From NCBI GenBank assembly GCA_037976565.1, contig CP137683.1, positions 7,852,321 to 7,916,320 of the forward strand: DNA of 64,000 nt, read 5' to 3'. Position 1 is the first letter of the stretch, and every line of letters starts with the position of its first letter. The notes under the pieces were generated by a model, which was not told where the DNA came from, made no database searches, and saw only the letters and a list, made by a program, of their open reading frames with translations. This DNA is from Mesocentrotus franciscanus. Its lineage: Eukaryota > Echinodermata > Echinoidea > Camarodonta > Strongylocentrotidae. A program made the translations under genes and the position numbers. Shown in pieces: positions 13,601 through 22,283 of the stretch.

Positions 13601-16600
13601 CAGTGCCAGTGGACGACACTTCCTGGACACACTCTACTTCTCTACTTGCTTCTCCACAATAACATTCTGTAATGGATTAAAGAAGAAACCCATCTTTGAT
13701 ATTAAAGCAGTCATCGGCCATCAGCATGTAGAAATCAGATACTACAGTGAAACTTGTATACAAAGACCATTCAAGGGGAACATGAAAAGTGGTCTTTGTT
13801 GGCAGATGGTCTTTATGTACAGGTTCCTTTAGTACAGGTTCCAACAGGAAACAGTATTCAAGGGAAACAACAAAAGTTTGGTCTTTACAGACAGGTGGTC
13901 AGTAAAGCAGGTTTGACTGTATTTGCATTATACCTGTATTATGCCAAAGATACACGAGTTACGATGATGCCCTCACTGTTCTTGACCTTCCCACTCTGGA
14001 GAGGAGGGAAAAGTTGACACTGAAATTTGCGAGTAACCTCACAAAGGAAACGTCCCCATTCCATCACTGGCCCTCCTACTCGAGCTTCTCGCACTTCCCG
14101 TAACTTGCGCAACGCTAATCACTATTCAGAAATCAAATGCAAAAATGAGCGCTACAGAAAGAGCGCACTGCCCTTCATTGTGAGGTTACTCAATTCAGAA
14201 ATGGAATAATGTAATGACAAATTGATTGCTATACAGATCTCTCGCTCTTAAATGCTAAGCATATACAATTAAATTAAATTGCTAGCTTATAGATGTGCTT
14301 AAATGAAATTTTTAAAATTATATACTGAATATACATGTTTTTTTAATATGGATTCTATGAATCTCAATATTGCATTACACATCATCACTATCTGTAATGG
14401 AAAGTGAAACTATAATTTCACTCTCCATTCAACTTAGGTGAATTATATGTCCCTTTTGTTCTCCATACATGTACCTTGCACCCATAGGACAATAGGCCTA
14501 CTGTGAAGCATGCAAACTAGATTTTTCTTTTAGCACTGATCATACTTTACTTTACTCTATTCAACAATATATTCTTCCTATGAATATCATAAAACCTTTA
14601 TTTTGTTCACATCCATTACCCACTTCCATTATCCCACCATCAATATTCTTTGAATAAGGTGTACCTATTGTTTTGTTATGAATGTACTATTTTTAATGAC
14701 TTTTAATACTATTGTCTTTTGTGCAGTATTCTACTGTTATTACTAATGTAAATTGTATTCAATTCAGCCACTAGGCTGCCATGTACAATGTTTTTTATAC
14801 CACAATAAATAAATAAATAAATAAATATACACAGAATACAGTGTTTCAAAAGAATTCACAATAATGATTGTCAAGAAAACATGGTAGAGGTGTGAAGAGG
14901 CATCAGGGACCAGTGGACAAGTCGGTGGACATCGATTCATATGATAGATGATGCACATCCCTATCTCTGCAGAAAGTAATTTGGCAAGACATGAATCTGC
15001 CACTCTCCACACAGGTGTTGTACATAGGTACCAGGTACGAAGAATTTTCTTGAATGCCCGAGTGCCTTTAGACAGCTCGCTAAACCAGTGAATGTTATCA
15101 AGCCCAGCTGAGTACATTTGCAAAGTAACTGCTCTATATAAATAAACATATATATTATCTATTTACTACTAGTATTATGATAGAATTAAGCAAACCTTGA
15201 AGAATGGTTTCTTCACAAGGGCTACACTGGTCTCTGTGACAGATCTCCTCACAGGAATGTCTCCCGCAGTTCANNNNNNNNNNNNNNNNNNNNNNNNNNN
15301 NNNNNNNNNNNNNNNNNNNNNNNNNNNNNNNNNNNNNNNNNNNNNNNNNNNNNNNNNNNNNNNNNNNNNNNNNNNNNNNNNNNNNNNNNNNNNNNNNNNN
15401 NNNNNNNNNNNNNNNNNNNNNNNNNNNNNNNNNNNNNNNNNNNNNNNNNNNNNNNNNNNNNNNNNNNNNNNNNNNNNNNNNNNNNNNNNNNNNNNNNNNN
15501 NNNNNNNNNNNNNNNNNNNNNNNNNNNNNNNNNNNNNNNNNNNNNNNNNNNNNNNNNNNNNNNNNNNNNNNNNNNNNNNNNNNNNNNNNNNNNNNNNNNN
15601 NNNNNNNNNNNNNNNNNNNNNNNNNNNNNNNNNNNNNNNNNNNNNNNNNNNNNNNNNNNNNNNNNNNNNNNNNNNNNNNNNNNNNNNNNNNNNNNNNNNN
15701 NNNNNNNNNNNNNNNNNNNNNNNNNNNNNNNNNNNNNNNNNNNNNNNNNNNNNNNNNNNNNNNNNNNNNNNNNTCTCCCGCAGTTCAACGGTTCACCACA
15801 TTTCTCCTGACATCGAATCTCATTCTGAGTACCACACCTCACTGTCTGCTGACTCTTACCTAAAATATTGGAAAAAATTAAGGTCTATTTGGACACAAGA
15901 CACAAAACTGCTTTAAAACAAATATATACAACATCTGATAGCGCATCTTATATTTCTATATCTTATAACACAGTAAGGCTGGGCATAACCGTGTAATGAG
16001 GTACTCGAGTACACTCCTGGGCTTACAGGCGAGTACTCGAATACTCGGACGCCATGTTGTTTTTTGAATTTTTTTGAATTTTTTGAATTTTTTTTTTTTT
16101 GCCAACACCATACTACGAACAGTACGAAGGTTTGTCTCTGAAAACCCACGTGATTTTACTTCAAGTTGCTGTTGAAACCACCTATTTGTGCTTTTGAATT
16201 TTTGACAAATAATTGAAACAATGTTATTTTTAAAACTAAAGATGACAGACAAATATTCCTCCAAGTCCAAACAGAAATCCGGAGATTTGGTCCCAGTTTC
16301 TGAGTGGTGAGTTGACAGTGACACCCTGTGTATGATTGAGCTGGGAAACATTTTTACCCATGCCGGTGCTCTTCTGGCACGGGTGACCGTCAGCCTGGAC
16401 AGTGCCAGGTGATCGGCCGAGTATTCGAGTACGAGAAATCATACTTGAGTAGTTGTCAACAGTGCGAGTACTCAAGTATTCGAGTACTCGTCGCAGCCTT
16501 ATAACACAGAGATCAGAGAGTAAGCGTTCGGACCATTGTTTAGTATGTATATTATCCCCTAAAACCCTGTATCACTTATTGCCATTTAGTTGAGTGAAAT

Positions 16601-19600
16601 GTAGTGGTGGACAAAAATCACAGCTTTTCAACAACGGAGAGCATTCAGCCAATTATTTAAACACAAGCCATTCAACTTGAAAGAAAAGAAAAAGAAATAA
16701 TATCAAGGCCTGAACGAAGATAACTAAGAGTAAACTTTAAAGATACTATGTCCCTTTTGCAGCCAACATCAAAACTTTGCATGAATTATGAATATGTCAT
16801 GTGTACATGTATGTCCTATCTTTGAAATTTAAACATTAGCAGTGTCCTAGTATTCAAATTATGCAAGGAAACCTGTTTACCTTCTAGACTTCACTGTCAG
16901 ACACTATTGAGTAAGTGACTGACCTCTTTTGTCTTTGGTAATAACATACATAAAAATATGAGCTGTAACAGGTACATAAGCATTTGTCTGTAGTTCACAT
17001 CAATAACCCACTACTTGTAATGGCCAAAAATTGAACTAATTGAATCTTTTTGCAGCACAAAACGTACGACCATTCGGTAAAAGGGTCTGAAAATCAGACT
17101 ATTACTTAGGTGATTGCAATCACTAAAGTCGATTTGACAACTAATGGTCGTTATTTTCCCAATAAAAGCCATTTTCAAGCCCTTTCGTTTTGAGGAAGTT
17201 CTAAATTAGCATCGTCTTTCAAACGCCATTGGAATTTAACCTTTTCATTTTTTTTTGCCTGCAAATGAGACATGGTACCTTTAAGAGCATATCAGACCAT
17301 CAACTACCGGTAGTCTATTCCCAAGTCACTTTTACCTTTAGAGTATCATTTTTTTAATACAAACTAGTAATATCTCTAAATAAAAGTGATAACTACAGCT
17401 GAAATTTAAAAATTAATTGAACCAAAACATACAGAGCAAAATAGTTTGAGGTGATGGGTCAGTCCCCTTTTGGGCCAACTTACCACAGTTGCAGTATTTC
17501 TGTACATTGGACGGACACGGTGGGCACGGACCCGGGTGACATAGGATGTTACAGGGATGGGGGCAGGAGGTGGGCGATTACCACGACACACCTCCCCGCA
17601 GCTGTGGGGGGTTTCCCCCGGTTCCCATGCAGGCTCTCTCATCTTCCCACAGAAGCAGAAGTACACGTGCGGGATCTTGATCTCTACACCTCTGCACGCT
17701 GGGCACTGCCAGCCATCGGTTCCTGTCAGCAATACAAGGGTAAAACATAATTCAGTGCGTTTCTACAGGAGACCTGGGGGTGATTCGCTAACAGCTAAAA
17801 TCGATCCCAAATGAGATAAAATCGCTCTTAGGCTCAATATCACTCCTAAGAGCAATATCGCTTTGAGGAACTGATTCACTAAGGCATTTGGGATTAATGC
17901 TAGCATTAAAATCGCTATTAAGGCTGAGAGTGATCGCGATCACTCTCAGCAACACTTTCTGGCAAAGACAAAACTGTCAAACTAAAGCTAAATTAGAGCA
18001 AACACGAGGAAGATATATTGTTAGTCACTGTCAAAGTGATATATCGAATCGTTTTGATTTATACTACTGTATGATAGGGTAGGCCTAACTTAGTGCCAAC
18101 AACATGTAAAACACTAAAGACTTTGGGTGGTATTCTCGAAAGCAGACTAACTTTAGTCCATGGTTTAATCCTCCGAGTCCCGACTAAATCAAGACTGCTG
18201 GTGCTACATGCTAGCTGCATGGCCATGGGGACGGTGCATGTAGGTCTAACTTGCATACATTACGTATGTTAAATCCGGCATTTTACTCGAAACAAGCGCA
18301 AAGAAAGACAAACTATACCCACAGAAAATCGTATTAATCCTCACACTGCTACATGAAACAGTCATGAATGATTTTTGTTTCTGTCTTATGCGAAATGTCA
18401 CACAGTTTTCTTCTAATGTTAGAACGCAATCAACATAAAAATGAACGTCATTGACAAATTAAGCGACGATAGCTAGCTAATTATCGTTATGTCGATCGGC
18501 CGCGCGATTGATAATTGATGCCCAGTGACCAAATTTGAGTCTGTTGATTGGTTGGATTGATCGCGCCCATGAATATTCATATGCGCGCATGATTATTCAC
18601 GCTGGGATTGATCCCAGCCTAAAAGCGATTTAGTGAACCAGTCAGGTAGAATTGATTTTAAGCTGGGATTGAAATCAATCCCCCAAATTGCTCTTAGGAA
18701 CGATATCGTTCCCAGTTAGTGAATCACCCCCAGGGCCCCGTCTTGATCCAAATCAATCGCAAGTCCTTCAATCAATTGCAAGTTTGCAGTCTCCTATCTC
18801 TCATGTACATGTACATAGCTGGGATTGATATCAAATGCAAATAAGTTAGACTAATTCTACAGAACCGAGACTGCGAGTGTATTTGGAAAAACCTGGAGAC
18901 AGGTATATTCCGTTCTTGTCAACGTTAAAATCAGAGTATGGGGTTTCTGAAAATAATCTGTTACAACCGGTAAGTAGCAGTATCTTGAAATCCTTTCAAA
19001 ACTGGCTGGGTGCTACAATTCCACTTGTCCCACATCCCAGGGCAGACACTACTGTCAGAAGGGCAACTGCATTAATACATCCCTTGCCCAAAAGCAAATT
19101 AAAGAGCAAACCATTCTCTATGGTATGGAAAATCATAGACCAACAAAGTATTTGTAAAATCATACTGATCCCAAATATTTGAACATACATGTCACAAATT
19201 TATTCTGTATTACAGTTTACCGTAAATCTCCGTGTATAAGGCGCACCCCTTTTTTTTTAAGATTAAAAAAACAAAAACAAAACAAAACAAACAATTTTTT
19301 TTTTCCCCCAGGTCTGTGTTTTTTAGAAGCATGTGTAAGATCATTAATGTAAATTAAAAACAGTAGAGGACCTAGGATAGGACCTTGTGGTATGCCATGT
19401 GTAATAGAAGAAAAATTGGAGGAATTATTATAAACTACATATTGACATCTATTAGAAAGATTACTTTCAAACCAAGATGACAGACAAATTTGAGTGTTGT
19501 TCTAGTTTCCGAGTGGTGAGTCAACATTGTGGAGGGGCACAATCGAAACTTTAAAAAAAAAATAAAAAAATTTGGACCTGTGTATAAGACGCACCCCCGA

Positions 19601-21065
19601 CTTTCAAATTTTTTCGGCGGCAAACAAGTGCGCCTTGTACACGGAGATTTACGGTACCGATTATAAAGAGGGGACAAATGAATTTGGTAGATTAGACAAT
19701 GATAATTTTTGTTACTCTATTTTGAAATTTTGGATTGATTTATCACAGAAGAAAATACCCCTTTCTCATCATTCACTCACAAATGCCTGAACAGAGGAAT
19801 CACACTTTTACTTGCCAAGCCCCCCATCCATCCCCTCTCCTGCTTACCTTCAGCTGAAGCAGAAGGACTTTGGCCCATTTCTTGATGCAACCCAGATGAA
19901 AGACAACAAAGCACGTCTTACAGCTCCAGACTCTGGCTTCGCACTTGATCCGGTCACAACACACAGGACATTCATAGGACCCTGCTGAGAGCTGTTCAAT
20001 GAGGGACCCTGTCTGAGTTTCTGCATTGCCTGCCTTGGGCATCTTCTTTGGTTTCCTGGCCCCTTCTGGTTCTGCTGCTTACTCGCTTGACCACTTCCTT
20101 TTCCTCTTTGGTTTGGAGCAGAACGGTTTCTTGTGTTGTCTCTGTCGTTGTTATCTTGGTTCTCATTAGAGTTGCTTCTGCCTCGATTTCTATCTCGTTG
20201 CCCGTCGTCCTTTTTATCTTGCCATCTGGTACCTTGTATACGAGACGTTAATCTGTCAACGTCGCTCCTGTCTTGACTGGCATTGTTGGAAGAATCTCTG
20301 TCAGGGTATTCTTTTGGCTTTCTCGATTGGGATCTGGATTGTTCTTGTCTGTTTTCTCTGTAATCATCCTTTTGGTATGATCCACCCTGTTCCCTGTTCC
20401 CTTTCCCTCTTCCCCTATGTCTTCCCCTCCCTGCCTCTGTTCACACCCCTTCCCCCATCTTCATGGCTGTCTGAATAGCGTCGTCCTTCTTTGTGGCTCT
20501 CAAAGTCTTCCACAGCACCTCTGTCTGATCCCTTTGAACCATACTGCTGTCTACCCCTCCCACCCCCTCTTCCTCTCCCACTCCCTCTCCTGCCTCTCTG
20601 AGGTTGTCGGCTGTCCTCCCAACCCCAATTCGTCTGTTGATTTCCACTGCGGTTAGCCATTCCTTGGTCCCTTCCAGGGACGTATCTGTCATCATAATAC
20701 CTTCTATCGTCCCTTAGATCTCTTTGCTCAGTCGGATGACCACCATAACTAAAATAATCTCCACCATAGCCTCCTTGTCTGCCATAGTCCTGATTGTGAT
20801 TCCTTCTACAATCTCTCTCGCTGTATCCATAGTCCCTCATACCATCCTGATCTCTTCTGTAATGCCCTTGACTATCCTGCTCTGCTTGGTGATACCTATC
20901 GTCATAATTCCGCCCAGGATTCCTGGACGGGGCATGTCGTTGCTGGTGACTTCTCTGATCCACCCTGTTTTGGCTCGAGGTTGTTTTCTCTTCCTTATCA
21001 TGGTTTCTGTCTCCACCTCTTCCTCCTTTTTCATATGTAGAGGCAGAGTTCTCTGAAGCTGCCAT
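1550..21065 (-). CDS. NFX1: NFX1 homologue, 15 exons visible (3' end off window)
   Basis: Gene-level entry; exons are listed separately. NFX1 proteins are nuclear regulators that bind promoter DNA and poly(A)-associated RNA factors, with a RING/PHD finger, a cysteine-rich array of NF-X1 zinc fingers and a C-terminal R3H domain. Here the order is an RG/D-rich N-terminus (exon 1), a C-x2-C RING finger ending at KKWAK (end of exon 1) with CPAC in exon 2, then repeated CG-x-H-x-C fingers through exon 11, then a charged helical region (exons 12-15) matching the segment before R3H. Exon phases agree at every junction if one frame change each is allowed in exons 1, 2, 5 and 6. About 1,020 codons are present against about 1,120 in human NFX1, so only the R3H part is missing. 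The start ATG at 21065 has a good context (AAGATGG). Introns carry many MITEs and LINE pieces. Confidence 0.95.
1577..3145. repeat. Partial triplication of NFX1 exon 15 with its upstream intron
   Basis: Units of 180-195 bp begin at 1577, 1770 and 1951. The third is split by the element at 1966-2964 and resumes at 2965. Each has the first part of exon 15 (minus strand GAAGCAT.CAGG), its acceptor GACACAG and about 130 bp of intron. Only the first unit continues into a complete exon with a donor. Confidence 0.88.
1966..2964. mobile_element. 999 bp PIF/Harbinger-like non-autonomous transposon
   Basis: Terminal inverted repeats of about 32 bp (starting GGCCAAAAAAA, then ATCATTTGGTTGTCCTCGA) with a direct TAA on each side (1963-1965 and 2965-2967). 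A three-base TWA duplication is typical of PIF/Harbinger. No transposase is encoded. The sequence at the site without the insertion is seen in the neighbouring exon copies. Confidence 0.85.
3407..4141. mobile_element. TIR MITE, TACCGTATTTGC...GCAATACGGTA
   Basis: Ends TACCGTATTTGCTGG and GCCGGCAATACGGTA are inverted repeats, followed inwards by 'aaggccgca' / 'tgcggcctt'. The roughly 735 bp body has no coding content. It lies in the NFX1 intron between exons 15 and 14. Confidence 0.75.
4190..4445. mobile_element. 256 bp piggyBac-like MITE with TTAA duplication
   Basis: Flanked by TTAA on both sides (4186-4189, 4446-4449). The ends are CCCTATGTTAACTGGG and its imperfect inverse, with a second inner inverted pair (GGGGTCAATTTGACCCC). 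CCC ends plus TTAA fit piggyBac-derived MITEs. Confidence 0.75.
4509..4601 (-). CDS. NFX1: NFX1 exon 14
   Basis: Acceptor TTCTTTCAG, donor GCCAG|GTAAAT. It encodes [20 protein letters not shown] then [12 protein letters not shown], aligned with human KKRLAEAFHISED and KFSDSLKEDARKDL. Phase 2 at both ends. Confidence 0.92.
4837..5031. mobile_element. Tc1/mariner-like MITE, copy 1
   Basis: Begins TACAGTTAAACCTGTTTATA and ends with the inverse, AACAGGTTTGACTGTA, next to TA. The interior has repeated GTGGTCTTTA. The CAGT ends and TA site suggest Tc1/mariner. Same family as 9263-9451 and 13743-13921. Confidence 0.75.
5368..5409 (-). CDS. NFX1: NFX1 exon 13 (42 bp microexon)
   Basis: Acceptor TTTTATCAG, donor AATAA|GTGAGT. 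The codons read [14 protein letters not shown], matching human LECDEECSALERKK. Both boundary phases fit, which is the main support for so short an exon. Confidence 0.92.
6120..6224 (-). CDS. NFX1: NFX1 exon 12
   Basis: Acceptor TTTACACAG, donor GTAG|GTAAGT. It encodes [14 protein letters not shown], then [19 protein letters not shown], equivalent to human ISMASKITDMQLGGSVEISK. It is cysteine-free and probably helical. A CAT microsatellite follows in the intron on the higher-coordinate side. Confidence 0.9.
6264..6388. repeat. (CAT)n microsatellite in NFX1 intron
   Basis: Imperfect CAT/CAA/CAC triplets. Long open frames across it are artefacts of the repeat. Confidence 0.95.
6949..7037 (-). 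CDS. NFX1: NFX1 exon 11: last cysteine finger
   Basis: Acceptor GTTGGTAG, donor CAGAA|GTAAGT. It encodes [17 protein letters not shown] then [13 protein letters not shown], matching human VELQCECGRRKEMVICSEAS. It closes the cysteine-rich array and leaves in phase 2. Confidence 0.93.
7764..7883 (-). CDS. NFX1: NFX1 exon 10
   Basis: Acceptor CCTTCACAG, donor AAGG|GTAAGA. The 40 codons encode [20 protein letters not shown] then [20 protein letters not shown] (human EPCKQPCTTPRADCGHPC, then PCPVTACKAKV). Phase 0 at both ends. A tRNA-derived SINE begins about 30 bp upstream of its acceptor in gene orientation. Confidence 0.95.
7911..8260 (+). mobile_element. tRNA-derived SINE
   Basis: The 5' head has an A-box-like TGGCTCAGTGG and a B box GGTTCGAAACC, with a TTGTAA anticodon loop suggesting tRNA-Thr origin. 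A non-tRNA body follows ('ctttggtaaggcagtaatcctcattacc'). The acceptor stem does not pair, so it is not a working tRNA gene. Confidence 0.75.
8444..8596. mobile_element. Short foldback MITE ending GGGCCC
   Basis: Ends CAGGGCCCTACAAAGAGTTA and the inverse, TTTGTAATAGGGCCC. Inside are several ATTGATATCAATCG palindromes. Related remnants lie at 55-215 and 18734-18865. Confidence 0.7.
8692..8796 (-). CDS. NFX1: NFX1 exon 9
   Basis: Acceptor TGTTGTTGCAG, donor CACGCG|GTAAGT. The 35 codons encode [20 protein letters not shown] then [15 protein letters not shown], aligning with human [20 protein letters not shown] and CGMHKCQRLCH. Phase 0 at both ends. Confidence 0.95.
9263..9451. mobile_element. 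Tc1/mariner-like MITE, copy 2
   Basis: Starts TACAGTGAAACCTGTCTATA and ends TTTTGACTGTA. About 80-85% like copies 1 and 3 by eye; it lies in the NFX1 intron between exons 9 and 8. Confidence 0.75.
9602..9798 (-). CDS. NFX1: NFX1 exon 8
   Basis: Acceptor TCTGATCTAG, donor GAG|GTATGT. It encodes [50 protein letters not shown] and KTCIGGHE. This is among the best conserved parts of NFX1 (human [34 protein letters not shown]). Entry phase 1, exit phase 0. Confidence 0.96.
10344..10452 (-). CDS. NFX1: NFX1 exon 7
   Basis: Acceptor ATCTTTCAG, donor GCAA|GTAAGT. It encodes [20 protein letters not shown] then [16 protein letters not shown], matching human [20 protein letters not shown] and HRGNCQTCWQA. 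Entry phase 0, exit phase 1, no frame change. Confidence 0.95.
10730..10900 (-). repeat. SINE fragment (CACACTCAACCCAGG type)
   Basis: 'Cctgggttgagtgtggcaaatgtaggttcatgtcttgccaa' resembles 48640-48700 and 59370-59410, the body of a tRNA-derived SINE on the minus strand. Confidence 0.55.
11282..11563. mobile_element. Foldback MITE, GGGGGGTGTTTCACAAAG arms
   Basis: Arms of about 80 bp are almost perfect inverted copies (TGTTTCACAAAGACTAAGAT at left, inverse at right). A diverged relative is at 43971-44279. It sits in the NFX1 intron between exons 7 and 6. Confidence 0.85.
11819..12040 (-). CDS. NFX1: NFX1 exon 6
   Basis: Acceptor CCATGACAG, donor TGTG|GTAAGT. It encodes [17 protein letters not shown], then after a frame change near 11990 [19 protein letters not shown], and ends [20 protein letters not shown]. 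This follows human HTCEKLCHEGDCGPC, SCRCSFRTKELPC and [20 protein letters not shown]. A one-base surplus or two-base loss after CRPC explains the break. Confidence 0.92.
13031..13236 (-). CDS. NFX1: NFX1 exon 5
   Basis: Acceptor TTTTGAAG, donor ACAG|GTAAGT. It starts [20 protein letters not shown] and ends [20 protein letters not shown]. The middle is open in the entry frame but reads as non-homologous proline-rich sequence. The other frames contain ARITHCPCG and then KTPLSSLEG, matching human RCCPCGQTPLSQLLELG. Three single-base losses between about 13100 and 13165 would restore this, with no net effect on the exon frame. Confidence 0.9.
13567..13666 (-). CDS. NFX1: NFX1 exon 4
   Basis: Acceptor CCATTACAG, donor AACAA|GTAAGT. 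It encodes [14 protein letters not shown], then [11 protein letters not shown], aligning with human VCYCGSTSRDVLCG and FSCLKICGKDLKCG. The 100 bp enters in phase 1 and leaves in phase 2, matching its neighbours. It has no frame change. Confidence 0.93.
13743..13921. mobile_element. Tc1/mariner-like MITE, copy 3
   Basis: Starts TACAGTGAAACTTGTATACA and ends CAGGTTTGACTGTA. It lies in the NFX1 intron between exons 4 and 3. Confidence 0.75.
13955..14826 (+). pseudogene. LINE 3' end (C-terminal reverse transcriptase tail)
   Basis: 14027-14209 encodes [20 protein letters not shown] then [16 protein letters not shown], which resembles the C-terminus of CR1/L2-type LINE polyproteins. About 600 bp of AT-rich 3' UTR follow, ending in an AATA repeat. 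Antisense to NFX1. Confidence 0.6.
15196..15859 (-). CDS. NFX1: NFX1 exon 3, interrupted by a 500-N gap
   Basis: The acceptor is ATATTTTAG at the high-coordinate end and the donor CAAG|GTTTGC at 15196. The right part encodes [20 protein letters not shown] then GEPLNCGR; the left part encodes [20 protein letters not shown] then TILQ. Closing the gap on the repeated 14 bases gives [20 protein letters not shown], a normal NF-X1 finger (human NCGQHQCAELCHGGQCQPC). The true exon would then be about 150 bp. Confidence 0.92.
15274..15773. other. Assembly gap, exactly 500 N
   Basis: A placeholder gap inside NFX1 exon 3. The 14 bases before it (15260-15273) and after it (15774-15787) are identical, so the real gap may be zero or negative in length. 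Confidence 0.98.
15974..16501. mobile_element. 528 bp hAT-like MITE with 8-bp target duplication
   Basis: TAACACAG flanks both sides (15966-15973 and 16502-16509). Ends TAAGGCTG and CAGCCTTA are inverted. Near each end are many overlapping GAGTACTCGA palindromes. The 8-bp duplication fits hAT. Confidence 0.85.
16741..17280. mobile_element. TTAA MITE family A, copy 1
   Basis: TTAA on both sides; ends AGATACTATGTCCC and the inverse (..GACATGGTACCT). Same family, about 540 bp, as 29520-30049 and 45922-46451. AGG/CCT ends with TTAA resemble Kolobok-type elements. Confidence 0.8.
17484..17722 (-). CDS. NFX1: NFX1 exon 2: end of RING, first NF-X1 finger
   Basis: Acceptor GCTGACAG, donor GTG|GTAAGT. 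It encodes [18 protein letters not shown], then [26 protein letters not shown], then, in a shifted frame, [18 protein letters not shown] and KYCNCG. Human NFX1 has the same order ([42 protein letters not shown]). The frame change falls in the pyrimidine-rich stretch 17566-17583 and is explained by one missing base. It ends in phase 1 and joins exon 3. Confidence 0.93.
17774..18733. mobile_element. 960 bp foldback element, CTGGGGGTGATTC ends
   Basis: Ends CTGGGGGTGATTCGCTAAC and the near inverse GTTAGTGAATCACCCCCAG. Subterminal parts are rich in GCGATTTTA/GCTCTTAGG inverted motifs. It lies in the NFX1 intron between exons 2 and 1. Confidence 0.8.
18734..18865. repeat. ATTGATATCAAT-type MITE remnant
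   Basis: 'Gggccccgtcttgatcc' with AATCAATCGCAAG, resembling 8444-8596, directly adjoining the foldback element before it. Confidence 0.5.
19219..19656. mobile_element. TIR MITE (TACCGTAAATCTCCGTG) carrying an RT fragment, copy 1
   Basis: Ends TACCGTAAATCTCCGTGTAT and its inverse, with inner AAGGCGCAC / GTGCGCCTT. Between them lies a LINE reverse transcriptase fragment on the minus strand. The same unit occurs inverted at 22284-22690. Confidence 0.8.
19322..19500 (-). pseudogene. LINE reverse transcriptase fragment (RT motif 4-5 area)
   Basis: The minus strand reads [20 protein letters not shown] then [10 protein letters not shown], the GIPQGS-xLGPLLFxIYINDL motif of CR1/L2-like non-LTR retrotransposons. 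There is no complete ORF. Confidence 0.85.
19848..21065 (-). CDS. NFX1: NFX1 exon 1: start codon, RG-rich region, RING finger
   Basis: Starts [15 protein letters not shown] and runs through low-complexity Arg/Gly/Asp/Tyr/Gln sequence ([16 protein letters not shown] near residues 160-175), then [11 protein letters not shown] and the RING half-finger [34 protein letters not shown]. The donor is AAG|GTAAGC. The frame is not continuous: it changes between 20440 and 20415, changes back between about 20085 and 20043, and slips again at the TTT run 19869-19871. After that last slip the shifted reading KSPSASAE followed by GTDGW in exon 2 matches the human KKWARSPASQADGQSGW spacing, and the phase then fits exon 2. 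A probable acceptor (CATTTTAG) sits just upstream of the ATG, so the 5' UTR may be split. Confidence 0.88.
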
Positions 21066-21450
21066 CTTGGGCTAAAATGGAATGAAACGACAGAAAAAGA
21101 AACTGATTTTCTAGTATAAACATCCTTCTTAAATATTAACAGGCAAGAATGTGAGGTAGAGCCTGGGTGTTGGTTCTAAACTAAAAAGTTTTAAAAATAT
21201 AATAACTAGATAATGTTCAACTTTTGCACACAACTCAACAGACAGTTCGGTAGCAGAGTTCTATGAACGTATGCAAATACACACAGTGCAACTTGCGCAT
21301 TGCACCAAACTCTTTCAATTTCAAGCAAACGGCGCTCTATATCATGAATATTCATATTTTCTGCGCCGCTACGGCGCATGCGTACTTTATCTTCGCCATG
21401 TTGAATCGACGATACAACAGGGATGAATCGACGATACAACATGGATGAAT
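21066..21450 (-). promoter_or_regulatory. NFX1 5' region with NRF1-like and YY1-like sites
   Basis: GCGCATGCG (21374-21382) matches the NRF1 core. The sequence around the start codon, CCAAGATGGC, and another AACATGGCG near 21400 on the same strand resemble YY1 sites, which often sit at starts of housekeeping genes. A CATTTTAG acceptor lies 6 bp upstream of the ATG, so an upstream non-coding exon in this stretch is likely. No TATA box is apparent. This is inference from motifs only. Confidence 0.4.
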
Positions 21451-22018
21451 CGTCGGGTTAGGACGAAGAATCACCCTTTTTCCCATCGAAAACTTCTTCA
21501 AATTATAATTTCAAGTGGTTGGGACGATGCCCAGAGGTGTCGAAAAACATTGTAAGTCAAAATTGTAATTACTCCCTCTTCACATTTCAAAAAAATTGTG
21601 ACCCAATCGGCTGTTTGAACCGTTTTCCTGTACGAGCTCTTGACGGCGTTGGAACTCCCTGGAGTTAGACATGTCAGTGTGTTTAATATGTAAGGTTTTG
21701 TATGGTCAGCACCATTGCGCTCTCTAGCCGACATGGGGCTTTCAGATTGGCTATCGCTGGCTGCCATAGGCTCTATGATATAAGATATTAGTGCGAGGAG
21801 ATAGCGTGCGATTTTCTGGTTTATCTGATACCAAAATCATGATATTCCAGTCAAATCTTCTATTTTGTACGATTTTTACAGTGTCCTTGAAAAGTTAAGT
21901 ATTTCACTTAAGTTTAAGTCTTACTTAACTAGGTCTAGATCTAGATCTAAGTCTTGAGTAGGGTGTCTAAACGGAGTCAGGCTAACTCGGCCTCGCCGAA
22001 AAACGGTCATTTTTTGCA

Positions 22019-22042
22019 GGTTTAGGGTTAGGGTTAGGGTGA
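22019..22042 (+). repeat. Short (TTAGGG)3 interstitial telomere-like repeat
   Basis: TTTAGGG TTAGGG TTAGGG within the left arm of the 2.2 kb element. Echinoderm telomeres are TTAGGG; so short a run may be chance. Confidence 0.6.
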
Positions 22043-22283
22043 GTGGAGCGTTTTTACAGCAAGGCCGAGTTCGCCCGAAGGCCGAGTTAGCCCAGATTCG
22101 TCTGAACGATTTTTCCCTTTTGGATCGTTTTTTCACCATTATGGTTGAATAATTGAAAAATAATTCACTCAGAATAATACATTTCAAATTTCAAGACTCA
22201 CCCATGTTTCTATCAAAAGATACAGCCCCCTCAATTCCCTCTAATATTCATCCTATTTTTGGTCAGAATCAACGAAAAAGACT

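Noticed and set aside
15197..15916. Open frame spanning the N block on the plus strand
   Set aside because: Ns were translated as X; the true coding strand here is minus (NFX1 exon 3).
20417..21056. Plus-strand open frames opposite NFX1 exon 1
   Set aside because: Shadow frames of a biased RG/D-rich coding exon; no independent support.
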